Source of the DNA: Acidobacteriaceae bacterium
GTDB taxonomy: Bacteria > Acidobacteriota > Terriglobia > Bryobacterales > Bryobacteraceae
Length of the DNA: 46,678 nt
Assembly: GCA_020247055.1 (NCBI GenBank)
Contig: JADCJL010000064.1
Coordinates: forward strand, 1 to 46,678
Direction: 5' to 3'
The position numbers and the translations under genes are program-made. The stretch's first letter is position 1, and each line of letters starts with the position of its first letter. Shown here in pieces: positions 16,423 through 25,150 of the stretch. The notes beneath the pieces are model-generated. The model did not search any database. It was not told the DNA's origin and worked only from the letters and a program-made list of their open reading frames with translations.

Positions 16423-18915
16423 ATGCGACTTCTGCTGGCGGTTTGGGCGGTGGCGGTTTATGCCCAGTCGCCCAATATTCTTGGCCGCGTGGATGTCCAG
16501 AAAGGCGAATCGCGCCGCAACGAGAACATCTTCATCACGGCCCTCGATAACAATACCCAAAAAGAGTCCAACATCCGCCTGGGCACCACGGCCACGGCCA
16601 TTACCGAATTCAACGCCGCCACGCGCTACTACGGCGCTGAGTTTGGCCTCGCGCCCTCCGGCGGTCTACACCTGACCCCGGCCCGAGCGGCCAAGGCCAT
16701 CCACGGCAACCTGCAATGGACGCACGCCAATTCGGCCGTCGCCGCGCGCAGCTTCTTTCAGGTGGGCGGCGTGCTGCCCGCCCGGCAGAACATCCTCGCC
16801 GGCCGCCTCACGGCGCCGCTCTGGAAGAACGCGGTGCTGGGGCTCGACGGCGCCGAAGACAACCGCTCCGGCTACGTCAACGGCAATGTTCTGGTGCCGC
16901 TCGCCTCAGAACGCTCCTGTCTGGCGACCGAGGCGGCCGCCTGCGCCGTCATCAACCGCTTTTTGCGGGCCTGGCCTGCGCTTGAACCCAACCGCACCGA
17001 CATCGCAGCCCGTTTCCTGAACACCAACGCAGCGCAGGCGCTGAAGACCACCTCCACCACCGCCCGCCTCGACCAGGTGCTCGCCAAACACCGCCTGGCC
17101 GCCCGCCACACCTGGACGCACCAGGACATCGACGCCTTCCAACTCGTCGCCGGACAGAACCCCGACACCACCACCAAGTCGCACGACGCCCGGCTCACCT
17201 GGACCTACACCCGCAGCGCCCGCACCGTCCTCGACGCCACGGCCGCCTTCAGCCGCAACCGCACGCTGCTGGTGCCCGAACCCAACGCGGTCGGTCCGCA
17301 GGTGCAGATCGGCACGGCGTTTGAGAAGCTCGGCCCCGGCTCGTCGATCCCGCTCGATCGCATGCAGAACCGCTTCCGCTACTCGCTGCGGCTGCAGCAG
17401 CGCTTCTCGCGCCATACCCTGTCGGCCGGCGGCGAGTTCGCCCGCCTCCAGTTCAACGGACGCGAGGCCTCCTCCAATCGCGGCAATCTCTACTTCCGTA
17501 ATGACTTCGGCCGCGATGCCATCACCAACTTCCGCCTCGGCGCCGTCAGTCGTTACAGCTTCGCCGTCGGCAGTCTGGACCGCGGTTTCCGGCGCAACGA
17601 ACCCACGCTGTTCGTGCAGGACGTCTGGCGGCCGCGCGGCCAATTGACCCTCCACTTCGGCCTCCGTTATCAGCCGCAGACCGGCATCCGGGAGGTGGAT
17701 AACCTCACGCCGATTCCCTTCCGCTGCGACTGCAACAACCTCGCGCCGAACCTGGGGCTGGCCTGGCGCCGGATTCGCGTCGCCTACTCGACGCAGTTTG
17801 GCGAAATCCTCCCGGCCACTCTGCAGCAGCTGCGCTGGAACCCGCCGGGCTTCCAGAAGATCGAAAACCAGGCGCCGCCCCTGTTGAACCTCCTCGAAGG
17901 CATCACGCTCAACCCCAACGCCCGCGCCATTGTCTTCAACGTCCCCTCCAATCTGCAGACGCCCTACTCCCACCAGTTCAGCCTATCTCTCGCGCTGCCC
18001 CTGCCGGCCGTCCTCGGCAAGCTCGAAGCCGCCTACGTCGGCAGCCGCACCTGGAAGCTGCTCTACATGCTATACCTGAACCGCGCCGAACCGGTGCCCG
18101 GCATTCCCCAAACAACGGCCACCATCAACGACCGGCGGCGCGACCCCCGCTACTTTGACTACCGCGTCCTCACCAACTCCCCGCGCGCCTACTTCGACGC
18201 CGGCAAGCTCACCCACACCCTGAACACGAAGAACGGACTTTCGGCCGAGACCTCCTACTGGTTCTCGAAGGCCATCGACACCGGGGCTACCTACGTCAAC
18301 ATCGCCGCCGGCGACGACGCGATGCAGGGGCAGTCGCAAACGCCGTTCAACATCGCGTCGGACCTCAAAGGAGTCAGCGATTTCGACCAGACCCACGCCC
18401 TGCTCACCCGCCTCTCCTACGAGCTTCCCGGACGGCAGCGGCTGCTCCGCCACTGGCGGGTTTCCTCGATTTTCGTCGCCAAATCCGGTATCCCCTTCAA
18501 AGTCATTACCGGGGCGGACTCGCCCGGCTTCGGCAACGTCGACGGCTCGACCGGCGACCGGCCCAACCTGCTCACCCCCTCTATTCTCGGCCGCACCATC
18601 AGCCATCCCGACCTCGCCGCAGCCCTGCTGCCCCGAACCGCGTTCGCCTATCCGAACCCGACCGATCCCCGGGGCAACCTCGGCAACAACGTCTTCCGGC
18701 GAGCCGCCTACCGCAACCTGAACGCGAGCCTCGAACGACGGTTCATCTTGCCCCACGAGCGCGCGCTCTCCTTCCGCGCCGAGGCCATCAACACGCTCAA
18801 CACACCTCAGTTCGCCGAACCCGTCGGCGACCTGTCCAACCCGGCCTTCGGCAAGATCGTGAACACGTTGAACGACGGCCGTACGTTCCGTTTCTCGCTC
18901 AGTCTCGACTTTTAA
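16423..18915 (+). CDS. TonB-dependent-receptor-like outer-membrane protein
   Basis: An 830-residue predicted outer-membrane beta-barrel. A short signal (MRLLLAVWAVAVYAQS) is followed by a plug-like segment (ESRRNENIFITALDNNTQKE, then LGTTATAITEF and YYGAEFG) typical of acidobacterial receptors. The rest is a long series of amphipathic strands ending in the aromatic RTFRFSLSLDF, the usual barrel C-terminus. The family usually exceeds 1000 residues and starts with a carboxypeptidase-regulatory-like domain; that domain is absent here and I see no clear TonB box. It begins immediately after the oxidoreductase stop, so it probably brings in or senses the sugar handled by the cluster. Its last 17 bases overlap the convergent gene at 18899. 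Confidence 0.83.
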   Translation: MRLLLAVWAVAVYAQSPNILGRVDVQKGESRRNENIFITALDNNTQKESNIRLGTTATAITEFNAATRYYGAEFGLAPSGGLHLTPARAAKAIHGNLQWTHANSAVAARSFFQVGGVLPARQNILAGRLTAPLWKNAVLGLDGAEDNRSGYVNGNVLVPLASERSCLATEAAACAVINRFLRAWPALEPNRTDIAARFLNTNAAQALKTTSTTARLDQVLAKHRLAARHTWTHQDIDAFQLVAGQNPDTTTKSHDARLTWTYTRSARTVLDATAAFSRNRTLLVPEPNAVGPQVQIGTAFEKLGPGSSIPLDRMQNRFRYSLRLQQRFSRHTLSAGGEFARLQFNGREASSNRGNLYFRNDFGRDAITNFRLGAVSRYSFAVGSLDRGFRRNEPTLFVQDVWRPRGQLTLHFGLRYQPQTGIREVDNLTPIPFRCDCNNLAPNLGLAWRRIRVAYSTQFGEILPATLQQLRWNPPGFQKIENQAPPLLNLLEGITLNPNARAIVFNVPSNLQTPYSHQFSLSLALPLPAVLGKLEAAYVGSRTWKLLYMLYLNRAEPVPGIPQTTATINDRRRDPRYFDYRVLTNSPRAYFDAGKLTHTLNTKNGLSAETSYWFSKAIDTGATYVNIAAGDDAMQGQSQTPFNIASDLKGVSDFDQTHALLTRLSYELPGRQRLLRHWRVSSIFVAKSGIPFKVITGADSPGFGNVDGSTGDRPNLLTPSILGRTISHPDLAAALLPRTAFAYPNPTDPRGNLGNNVFRRAAYRNLNASLERRFILPHERALSFRAEAINTLNTPQFAEPVGDLSNPAFGKIVNTLNDGRTFRFSLSLDF

Positions 18916-20737
18916 GCAGTACGGCGTTGCTGCGCCGGCCATCAACGGTGACGACCACCTCGCCGCTTCTCTGCGTCACCGCACCGCCCAGGACGGCGAT
19001 CATGTCGACACCCGGAGCGCCCGCCACTTCACTCACCGCGCTCACGGGCGCGGGCACACCGCCAATCGAGACCACCACATTCCGGCCGCGCAGGCCCGTC
19101 CCGTAGAGCAGCAGCAGACTGGCCGCTGCCGCCAGCGGCGAAGACGCCGGCACCACGCGCACCCCAGCGTTGGTGGGCACGACAGCGAGAATCAACCCCA
19201 CTCCCGCGCCGGTCCCGGCTACGCTGAACAAACCCGGCGAGACCTCGTCCACGCGGACGTCCAGGGCCGTTGTCGCCCCGGTCAGCCGCGCCGGGCCTGC
19301 CGCCAGCGAGGCAGGCAGCACCTGGCGGCTCCCGCTCGCCAGCGGAAACGTACGACCATTGGCATCGGTGATGGACCAGGCGCCGTCACTCGTTTCAATA
19401 TCCACCAGCAGGCCCGGAGCCAGAGGCGTCAGCTGCCGGCTGGCCGCATGGAGAACGGTGGGAGCGGGCCGATAAAACGGAGTCCCGGCTAAGCCGGGGT
19501 GTGAGGATTCAAGGCGCGGCACGCGGTAAGAGAAGCCGCCGGTCTCCCCAATCGAAAGGTTCATATCCCAGACAATTTCGCCCTCCGGCGTCACCTCCAC
19601 GGCACGAGCGGCATTCGAAAGCCCCAGCACCGTATTGCCGTTGGGCATCCGCTGCACGCTGCCCGCTACCTGCGTAAAAAACGTGCTGCCAAACTTTTCG
19701 CCCACCGTCCAGGCTGGCTGCGCGGGGCCAAACGGCCGGTTCGGCTCCCGGAAATAGTTGGCGGGCGGTTCCAACTCGTCAGCCGAGGTGTAGCCGCGGC
19801 CCACGCCGTTGTTGAGGATCAGAATGCGGCCCTCTCCGGGGTATCCGGCGGGGATCCAATGGGCATTGTGCTGGAAGAACAGTTTCTGGTCGCCCGGGGC
19901 GCCCATCCGGTAGACCTGCGGATTTCCCCAGCGGTAGAGGAGGTCGCCGTTCCGGTCCGGGCTGTGGGGAATCACCCAGATCTCACTCAACAGGCGGGAG
20001 CCCAGCAGAATCTCATCCCGCTCGGCATGATAATCGATCGAGTTGATGTGCAGCCAGTTGGCCGTCAGCGCCGGGTTCTGGCCAGGTCCGATGAAGTTGA
20101 TGTCGAGCTTGGCGGCATTGCCCGTGACGCGGCCGAAATTGTTCTTGCTGGCATCGAAGTCCTGCACCAGATGGTCCCAGACGTGCCACTCCCAGACGAT
20201 TTCGCCGCCGGCGGGGCGCGTGGGCTTTACTTCGAGAACGGCCTCCGACCAGACGCCATCGGGTGAGATCTTATCGGGGTTCCGGCCCGCCGCCCGGGCT
20301 TCGGTCGGAGAACGCCGCTCCCAGGCCACCAGCAGCAGGTTGCCGTTGGGCATAACGTGAAAGTCGTGATGGTGCAGATAACGGTCATTCGACAGGGTAT
20401 AGGTCCAGACAACGCGTCCGGCGCCATCGATCTCTTCGAGCAGACCGGCGCCACCCATGCCCACCGCTCCCGGGAAATAGTTGTTGGTGGTGGCTTCCAT
20501 GCGGAGGATGTTCCCATTGGGCAACATCTTCACGGCCACCGCGCCGGCGGCGCTGCCGGTCCATTTCTTCACAATCTCCCCTGTATTGGTAATCAGGAAA
20601 GAGTGGTTGGACGCCATCGGTGAGACGAAGGCGTAACCCGAGGAGACCTTATGGCTATCCTGCCGGGTGAGGAGTTGGGCGGGCAGCAGCGCGGCGGAAA
20701 CCAAGCCCGCAACGAGCAGCCCGAAACGAATACTCAT
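18899..20737 (-). CDS. Secreted arylsulfotransferase-like beta-propeller protein
   Basis: A 612-residue exported protein (signal MSIRFGLLVAGLVSAALLPA). Repeated propeller strands of the form MPNGNxL (MLPNGNILRM, VMPNGNLLLVAW, RMPNGNTVLGL) fit the ASST family, in which a periplasmic propeller transfers sulfate between phenols through a catalytic His. Histidine clusters LHHHDFHVM, HINSIDYH and QHNAHWIPAG lie where that family carries its active-site His residues. From about residue 430 a beta-rich region (LLLLYGTGLRGRNVVVSIGG) resembles part of the TIGR03437 Solibacter C-terminal module. Sulfotransferase activity is inferred. It lies 44 bases after the E1 gene with a stem-loop in the gap, and its 3' end overlaps the receptor gene by 17 bases. 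Confidence 0.8.
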   Translation of the reverse strand: MSIRFGLLVAGLVSAALLPAQLLTRQDSHKVSSGYAFVSPMASNHSFLITNTGEIVKKWTGSAAGAVAVKMLPNGNILRMEATTNNYFPGAVGMGGAGLLEEIDGAGRVVWTYTLSNDRYLHHHDFHVMPNGNLLLVAWERRSPTEARAAGRNPDKISPDGVWSEAVLEVKPTRPAGGEIVWEWHVWDHLVQDFDASKNNFGRVTGNAAKLDINFIGPGQNPALTANWLHINSIDYHAERDEILLGSRLLSEIWVIPHSPDRNGDLLYRWGNPQVYRMGAPGDQKLFFQHNAHWIPAGYPGEGRILILNNGVGRGYTSADELEPPANYFREPNRPFGPAQPAWTVGEKFGSTFFTQVAGSVQRMPNGNTVLGLSNAARAVEVTPEGEIVWDMNLSIGETGGFSYRVPRLESSHPGLAGTPFYRPAPTVLHAASRQLTPLAPGLLVDIETSDGAWSITDANGRTFPLASGSRQVLPASLAAGPARLTGATTALDVRVDEVSPGLFSVAGTGAGVGLILAVVPTNAGVRVVPASSPLAAAASLLLLYGTGLRGRNVVVSIGGVPAPVSAVSEVAGAPGVDMIAVLGGAVTQRSGEVVVTVDGRRSNAVLLKSRD

Positions 20738-20745
20738 ACCTATTG

Positions 20746-20783
20746 AGCCCGGCCACGCGTAAAAAGTTACGGTCCACCGGGCT
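20746..20783 (-). terminator. Two-part stem-loop between E1 and arylsulfotransferase-like genes
   Basis: On the minus strand AGCCCGG pairs with CCGGGCT seven bases long, and inside it CGTAA pairs with TTACG around a 4-base loop. The outer stem begins within the stop codon of the E1 gene and ends 9 bases before the ATG of the next gene. There is no T-tract, so it may be an intrinsic attenuator or a processing/RNA-stability element rather than a full terminator. Confidence 0.45.
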
Positions 20784-22881
20784 AGTAGGCGAGCAGTTGG
20801 CGCATGGCGCGCGTTAAATCTTCCGTCTGCGGCAGAATAGCGTCTTCGAGGTCGGGGCTGTAGCCGACCCAGGTGTCGAGGGCGCCAACGCGTTTGACCG
20901 GGGCATCGAGGTAGCCGAACAGCTCATCCGCCACCCGGGCGGCGATCTCGGCGCCGTAACCCCAGCTCAGGCAATCCTCGTGCGCGATCAGCACACGGCT
21001 GGTCTTTTTTACCGAAGCGGCAATCGTGTTCCAGTCATACGGCGCGAGTGTGCGCAGATCGATCACTTCAATCGACTCGCCGGTTTCGCTCGCCGCGCGC
21101 AGCGCTTTTTCCACCACCGCTCCGTAGGTGATCACCGTCAGCCGCTCGCCCTCGCGCGCCACCCGCGCCTTACCGAACGGAATGGTGAAGTCCGGCCCCG
21201 GATGGGGCGACCGGTTGTACGGCTCGCGGTACAGCTTTTTATGTTCGAGAAACAGCACCGGATCGTCGCAGCGGATCGCCGTCCGCAGCAGTCCCACCGC
21301 GTCGAGCGCGTTCGAAGGAAACACCACGCGCAGCCCCGGGATGTGCGTAAACAGCACCTCGCCGCTCTGGCTGTGATAGATAGACCCGCCGGTCAGATAG
21401 CCGCCAATGGGCACGCGGATGACGGCCGGACAGGCAAAGCCATTGTTCGAACGCCACCGCAACACAGCCATCTCGTCGCGAATCTGCATCATGGCCGGCC
21501 AGATGTAGTCGAAAAACTGAATTTCGGCCACTGGTTTCATGCCCCGCGTGGCCAGACCAATGGCGCGGCCAATGATGCCGGCTTCGGCTATGGGGGTATT
21601 GAAGACGCGTTCCGAACCAAAGCGCCGCTGCAGACCTTGGGTCGTCTTGAAGACCCCGCCCTTGCCCTTCACCTCGGGCAGTACGCTCGGCCGGGAGCAA
21701 TCAGCCACGTCTTCACCGAACACGATCACCCGCGGGTCGGCGGCCAACTCCTCGGCCAGCGTGAGGTTGATGGCATCGACCAGCGTGCGCGGTTCGCCGG
21801 AAAGGTCGGGTTGGCGGTCGAAGGCGGTGCAGGTGGGATCGACGACCGGGGAGTAGAGAAACTGCAGGGCGGAGTCTTTGGCCGGGCGCGGCGCCGCCAG
21901 GGCGTAGTCGGCGGCCTCCTGCACTTCGCGGTCGACCTCGTCGAGCAGGGCGGCGAGTTCGTCGTCCGTCAGCAGACCTTCGGTGCGCAGGTAGCGCGGA
22001 AAGGTCAGCAGCGGGTCGCGTTCGGCCTCGGCGGCGCGTTCGGCGTCGGTCTTATAAAAGCGTTCGTCGTCGGACAGCGAGTGGGAGTAGGGCCGGATGC
22101 AGTGAGCGTGCACGAGAGCCGGGCCATGGCCAGCGCGGCAGTGGGCGACGGCCTCCGTCATTGTACGGAAGCTCTGTACAAAATCGGTACCGTCGGTTTC
22201 AAAGATCCGCAGATGCTCACCAAAGCCGCTCAGCAGGCGGGAGAGGTTGCCGCCGGGCGTCTGCACCTCCACCGGCACGGAGATGGCGTAATGGTTGTCC
22301 TGAATCAGGAAGACCACGGGTAGTTTGCCGAGGCAGGCGCCGTTGAGCGCCTCCCAGAACTCTCCTTCGCTGGTGGCGCCTTCGCCGGAGGTGACCAGCG
22401 TCACTTCGTCGCCGGCGGGATGGAGCAGGCGGCCGGCCTGGGCGCAGCCCACGGCCTGGACGAACTGCGAGCCCGTGCACGATGAGCCCGAAACGATGTG
22501 CAGTTCGCGGGAAGACCAGTGGGAGGGCATCTGGCGGCCGCCGCTCTGGGTATCTTCGGCGGCGCCCACGGCCTGCAGCATCATCATCCGCGGGGAGATG
22601 CCGAGGGTGAGGGCGAGGGCGCGATCCCGGTAGTAGGGATAAAACCAATCGTGGCCGGGCCGCATGGCCAGGCCGGCGGCCGTTTGAATGGCCTCGTGGC
22701 CGGCGCCGGAGATCTGAAAGAAGATCTGGTTCAACCGCTTCATGAGCACTTCGCGGTCGTCAATGCGGCGCGAGGTCTGCATCAGACGCAGCGCGTGCAG
22801 CAATTCTGTTCTCGTCAGGCTAAGGCCACTGTCCGCCGCCGCGGCGCGAGTAAGCATCCTTTCGAGTTTATCGTAAACCAC
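20782..22881 (-). CDS. Fused 2-oxo acid dehydrogenase E1 alpha-beta
   Basis: A 699-residue thiamine-diphosphate enzyme in which E1 alpha (about 20-340) and E1 beta (about 370-699) are one chain. It catalyses oxidative decarboxylation of a 2-oxo acid, branched-chain or pyruvate, and acyl transfer to lipoyl E2. The alpha ThDP motif is [20 protein letters not shown] followed by QDNHYAIS, with Glu for Asp and Asp for Asn against GDG...NN. Beta has [31 protein letters not shown] and [15 protein letters not shown]. The reading frame begins at GTG 22881; ATG at 22857 is an alternative that would shorten it by eight residues. It follows the peptidase gene by 15 bases. No E2 or E3 gene is in the window. 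Confidence 0.92.
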   Translation of the reverse strand: MVYDKLERMLTRAAAADSGLSLTRTELLHALRLMQTSRRIDDREVLMKRLNQIFFQISGAGHEAIQTAAGLAMRPGHDWFYPYYRDRALALTLGISPRMMMLQAVGAAEDTQSGGRQMPSHWSSRELHIVSGSSCTGSQFVQAVGCAQAGRLLHPAGDEVTLVTSGEGATSEGEFWEALNGACLGKLPVVFLIQDNHYAISVPVEVQTPGGNLSRLLSGFGEHLRIFETDGTDFVQSFRTMTEAVAHCRAGHGPALVHAHCIRPYSHSLSDDERFYKTDAERAAEAERDPLLTFPRYLRTEGLLTDDELAALLDEVDREVQEAADYALAAPRPAKDSALQFLYSPVVDPTCTAFDRQPDLSGEPRTLVDAINLTLAEELAADPRVIVFGEDVADCSRPSVLPEVKGKGGVFKTTQGLQRRFGSERVFNTPIAEAGIIGRAIGLATRGMKPVAEIQFFDYIWPAMMQIRDEMAVLRWRSNNGFACPAVIRVPIGGYLTGGSIYHSQSGEVLFTHIPGLRVVFPSNALDAVGLLRTAIRCDDPVLFLEHKKLYREPYNRSPHPGPDFTIPFGKARVAREGERLTVITYGAVVEKALRAASETGESIEVIDLRTLAPYDWNTIAASVKKTSRVLIAHEDCLSWGYGAEIAARVADELFGYLDAPVKRVGALDTWVGYSPDLEDAILPQTEDLTRAMRQLLAY

Positions 22882-22896
22882 CGATTCCGGGACCGC

Positions 22897-24060
22897 TTAC
22901 TCCCGCATTCGCCGGTCGATATCCGCGGCGATCCGGTCGAGGAACTCGGGATTCCGGACGAGCGTACGGATGCCGAACTCCTGGTGGTGCGCAAAAAACA
23001 GCTCGGCGGCATACAGCGCCATCGCATAGGCCAGCCGGGCGTGGCCGGGCGACAGCCGGGTCCAGGATTGGCTCATGCTCCCAAGCGGCGGCAGCTTGCC
23101 GGCCCGCGCCGCCGCCCGCACCTCCTCCCGCATCTCCGGCGGAAGCGTTTCCCCGCTCAGCCGCTGCGCCAGGCCCTCGTGCAGCCACGCGGGCCACCGT
23201 CCCGTCCCCGCCAGACAGGCGTGCACCAGTTCATGGGCGAAGGTTTTGTGCATCGCCTCCGGCTCCAGCACGGCCACGCGAATCCGCCCGTCAAACTGTC
23301 CTCCGCTCCACTCGGCCGCCCCGGTCGCCCGCCGGTAAGCCTCCCGGCTCTGCGCCGTGGCCGAGAGACGTTCGGCCGTCTGGCAGCCCAGTTCAAGCGA
23401 GATCCGCGCGTACTCCTGCTCAAGCACGGCCGATAACCGCCGGGCCGCTTCGACCGTCACCACCCGCGGATCGTAGTGGAGCGAAAACCGGGTGGATTCG
23501 AGCGTCTGCACCCCCTCGTCGGCGGCCGCCTCCTGTTCGGCTTTGGCCAGCAGGGCCGCCACCCCCGGCTCCGGCCGGATCGCCTGCGCGTCTTTGAGAT
23601 AGCCGATGGCGCGGGGGATGAAGCCGGCGCGGTAAGCCGCCAGGCCGGCCATCGCCAGCAAACCCGCCTCGCGCGGCGCGCCGATCAGCAGTCGCTCCAC
23701 CGTTTGCAGCGCCTCCGCCGGCCGCCCCTGCGCCAACAACTGCGCCGCCACCGAAACCGGATCCGCCCCGGCCGGCCGCGCCACCGGCGCCGGGCCCACG
23801 GGCGTATCGAGCGCCCGCGCCCCGCGCCGCTCCGCCTCCCATGCCTCGATCCCCGCCAATGCCCCACCGGGCAGGTAGCCCTGAGAATCCCCGGCCTGCA
23901 CCGCGTAGCAGCCATTCACCGCAAACCGTACCGTCACCGGCGTGCCGGCCGCCACCCGGGCCACTACCGCATCGCCCCCCTCGCAGCCGCTCCGCAGCGG
24001 CGTCTGGTCCTCTCGCACCGTCAGGAGCGCGGTGGCTAGTAAGAAGACAGGCAACCCCAT
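22897..24060 (-). CDS. Secreted zinc metallopeptidase-like protein with TPR-like repeats
   Basis: A 387-residue protein with an N-terminal signal (MGLPVFLLATALL). A small domain at about 20-75 with two cysteines is followed by helical TPR-like repeats (about 100-185: GRPAEALQTVERLL, then YRAGFIPRAIGYLKDAQA). The C-terminal part is a gluzincin-type peptidase (peptidase MA-like): zinc motif AHELVHACL (HExxH) with third ligand Glu in WLHEGLAQRL. Role and substrate are unknown; acidobacteria have many such proteins beside TPRs. It is the first gene of the run leading into the E1 and arylsulfotransferase-like genes (15-base gap to E1). The divergent promoter region 24061-24152 lies upstream. Confidence 0.8.
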   Translation of the reverse strand: MGLPVFLLATALLTVREDQTPLRSGCEGGDAVVARVAAGTPVTVRFAVNGCYAVQAGDSQGYLPGGALAGIEAWEAERRGARALDTPVGPAPVARPAGADPVSVAAQLLAQGRPAEALQTVERLLIGAPREAGLLAMAGLAAYRAGFIPRAIGYLKDAQAIRPEPGVAALLAKAEQEAAADEGVQTLESTRFSLHYDPRVVTVEAARRLSAVLEQEYARISLELGCQTAERLSATAQSREAYRRATGAAEWSGGQFDGRIRVAVLEPEAMHKTFAHELVHACLAGTGRWPAWLHEGLAQRLSGETLPPEMREEVRAAARAGKLPPLGSMSQSWTRLSPGHARLAYAMALYAAELFFAHHQEFGIRTLVRNPEFLDRIAADIDRRMRE

Positions 24061-24152
24061 ACCAGAATCGTAAACGGCGGCAGCGCGGCCAACCCTCCGG
24101 GAAAAGCCCTAGAGTGAAATGGTTTGTTCGCTGTGATAGGCTGTCGCTGGGC

Positions 24153-25139
24153 ATGAGTCAGCCGACCGAACCATCTGAATCGTTTGCCGACCGCGCTGCG
24201 TTGCGTGAGTTAATGCAGGAGGTCAGCAGCCTGCCATCGGCCCTGGCCTGCGCCGAAGGCGCCGGCGCTCTGCTCCAATCCCACCGCCAGGACGCCACCC
24301 CGCCGCTGCTGGCCCTCTGTTGGCAGGCCGGCCGCACCGCCCGGGAGGCCTATCCGCAAAGCGAACCCATCGCCACCGCCTGGGCCCGCACGCTCTGCCT
24401 GCTGACGACCGCTTACGGCTCGAGCGACCTACTGCCCGAGACCTTCCGCTGCCAGGAGGAGCGCGAGGCCGTCGCCGCGCAGTTCCCTGATTCAGAAGGC
24501 GTCCAGTATTGGAACGCTCAATCGAACTTCGAAATGGTTACCGTTCTGGCTCAGCGCGGCTACGTCAAATCGATTCCCATCTATCTCGACAATCTGCGCA
24601 CCCTCAGCCGCGCCTGGCGCAGCCGCGCCCCCTTCCCCGCCCTCTACGCGATGGCGCTGGCCAACGCCGCCGCCGCCTACGCCCAACTGCAGGAGGCCCC
24701 CACCGCCCGCGAACAGGTCGACGACCTCCGCGAACTCGCCCAGCAGCACCCCGGCAGCGCGGAAGTCCAACAGGCCTACGCCCGCGGTCTGCAGCAGGTG
24801 GCCTGGTACTGCGGCGAACTGGTCACTCCCCGGGTGCTGCACGGCTGGGCGATGGAGCTGGCCGAACTGCTCGACTCCTCCTCCATCCGCCGCGAGTGCG
24901 GCTCCCGCGCCGTGGCCGAACTCGGCGTCTACGCGGCCTACTTCGCCCGCCGCGGCGAACTCAACCTGGCGGCCGATGCCCTGCGCCAGGCCTGCCGCTG
25001 GTGCGATGCCGTTTCGCTCGAGCCCGAAGTCCTGCCCCTGATCGTCGAAACCTTCCGCGCCGCCGCCAAACCGCTCCGTGCCGTCGACCCGGCCCTCGCC
25101 GCGCTCGCCGAAGCCCGGACCGAACGCCTGATCGTCTGA
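24153..25139 (+). CDS. Unknown helical (TPR-like) cytoplasmic protein
   Basis: A 328-residue protein I do not recognise. It has no signal peptide or membrane helix. It is alpha-helical throughout, with a repeat-like pattern of about 34-40 residues rich in Ala and Leu (MALANAAAAYAQLQEAPTAR, VQQAYARGLQQVAWYCGEL, VAELGVYAAYFARRGELNL), suggesting a TPR-like superhelix. ATG at 24153 is the first plausible start; an upstream extension of the open frame has strongly Pro/Arg-rich non-coding composition because it is antisense to the peptidase gene. The gene stands alone, divergent from the peptidase and convergent with the cytochrome gene 11 bases away. Confidence 0.75.
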   Translation: MSQPTEPSESFADRAALRELMQEVSSLPSALACAEGAGALLQSHRQDATPPLLALCWQAGRTAREAYPQSEPIATAWARTLCLLTTAYGSSDLLPETFRCQEEREAVAAQFPDSEGVQYWNAQSNFEMVTVLAQRGYVKSIPIYLDNLRTLSRAWRSRAPFPALYAMALANAAAAYAQLQEAPTAREQVDDLRELAQQHPGSAEVQQAYARGLQQVAWYCGELVTPRVLHGWAMELAELLDSSSIRRECGSRAVAELGVYAAYFARRGELNLAADALRQACRWCDAVSLEPEVLPLIVETFRAAAKPLRAVDPALAALAEARTERLIV

Positions 25140-25150
25140 TCCCGGCGGAC

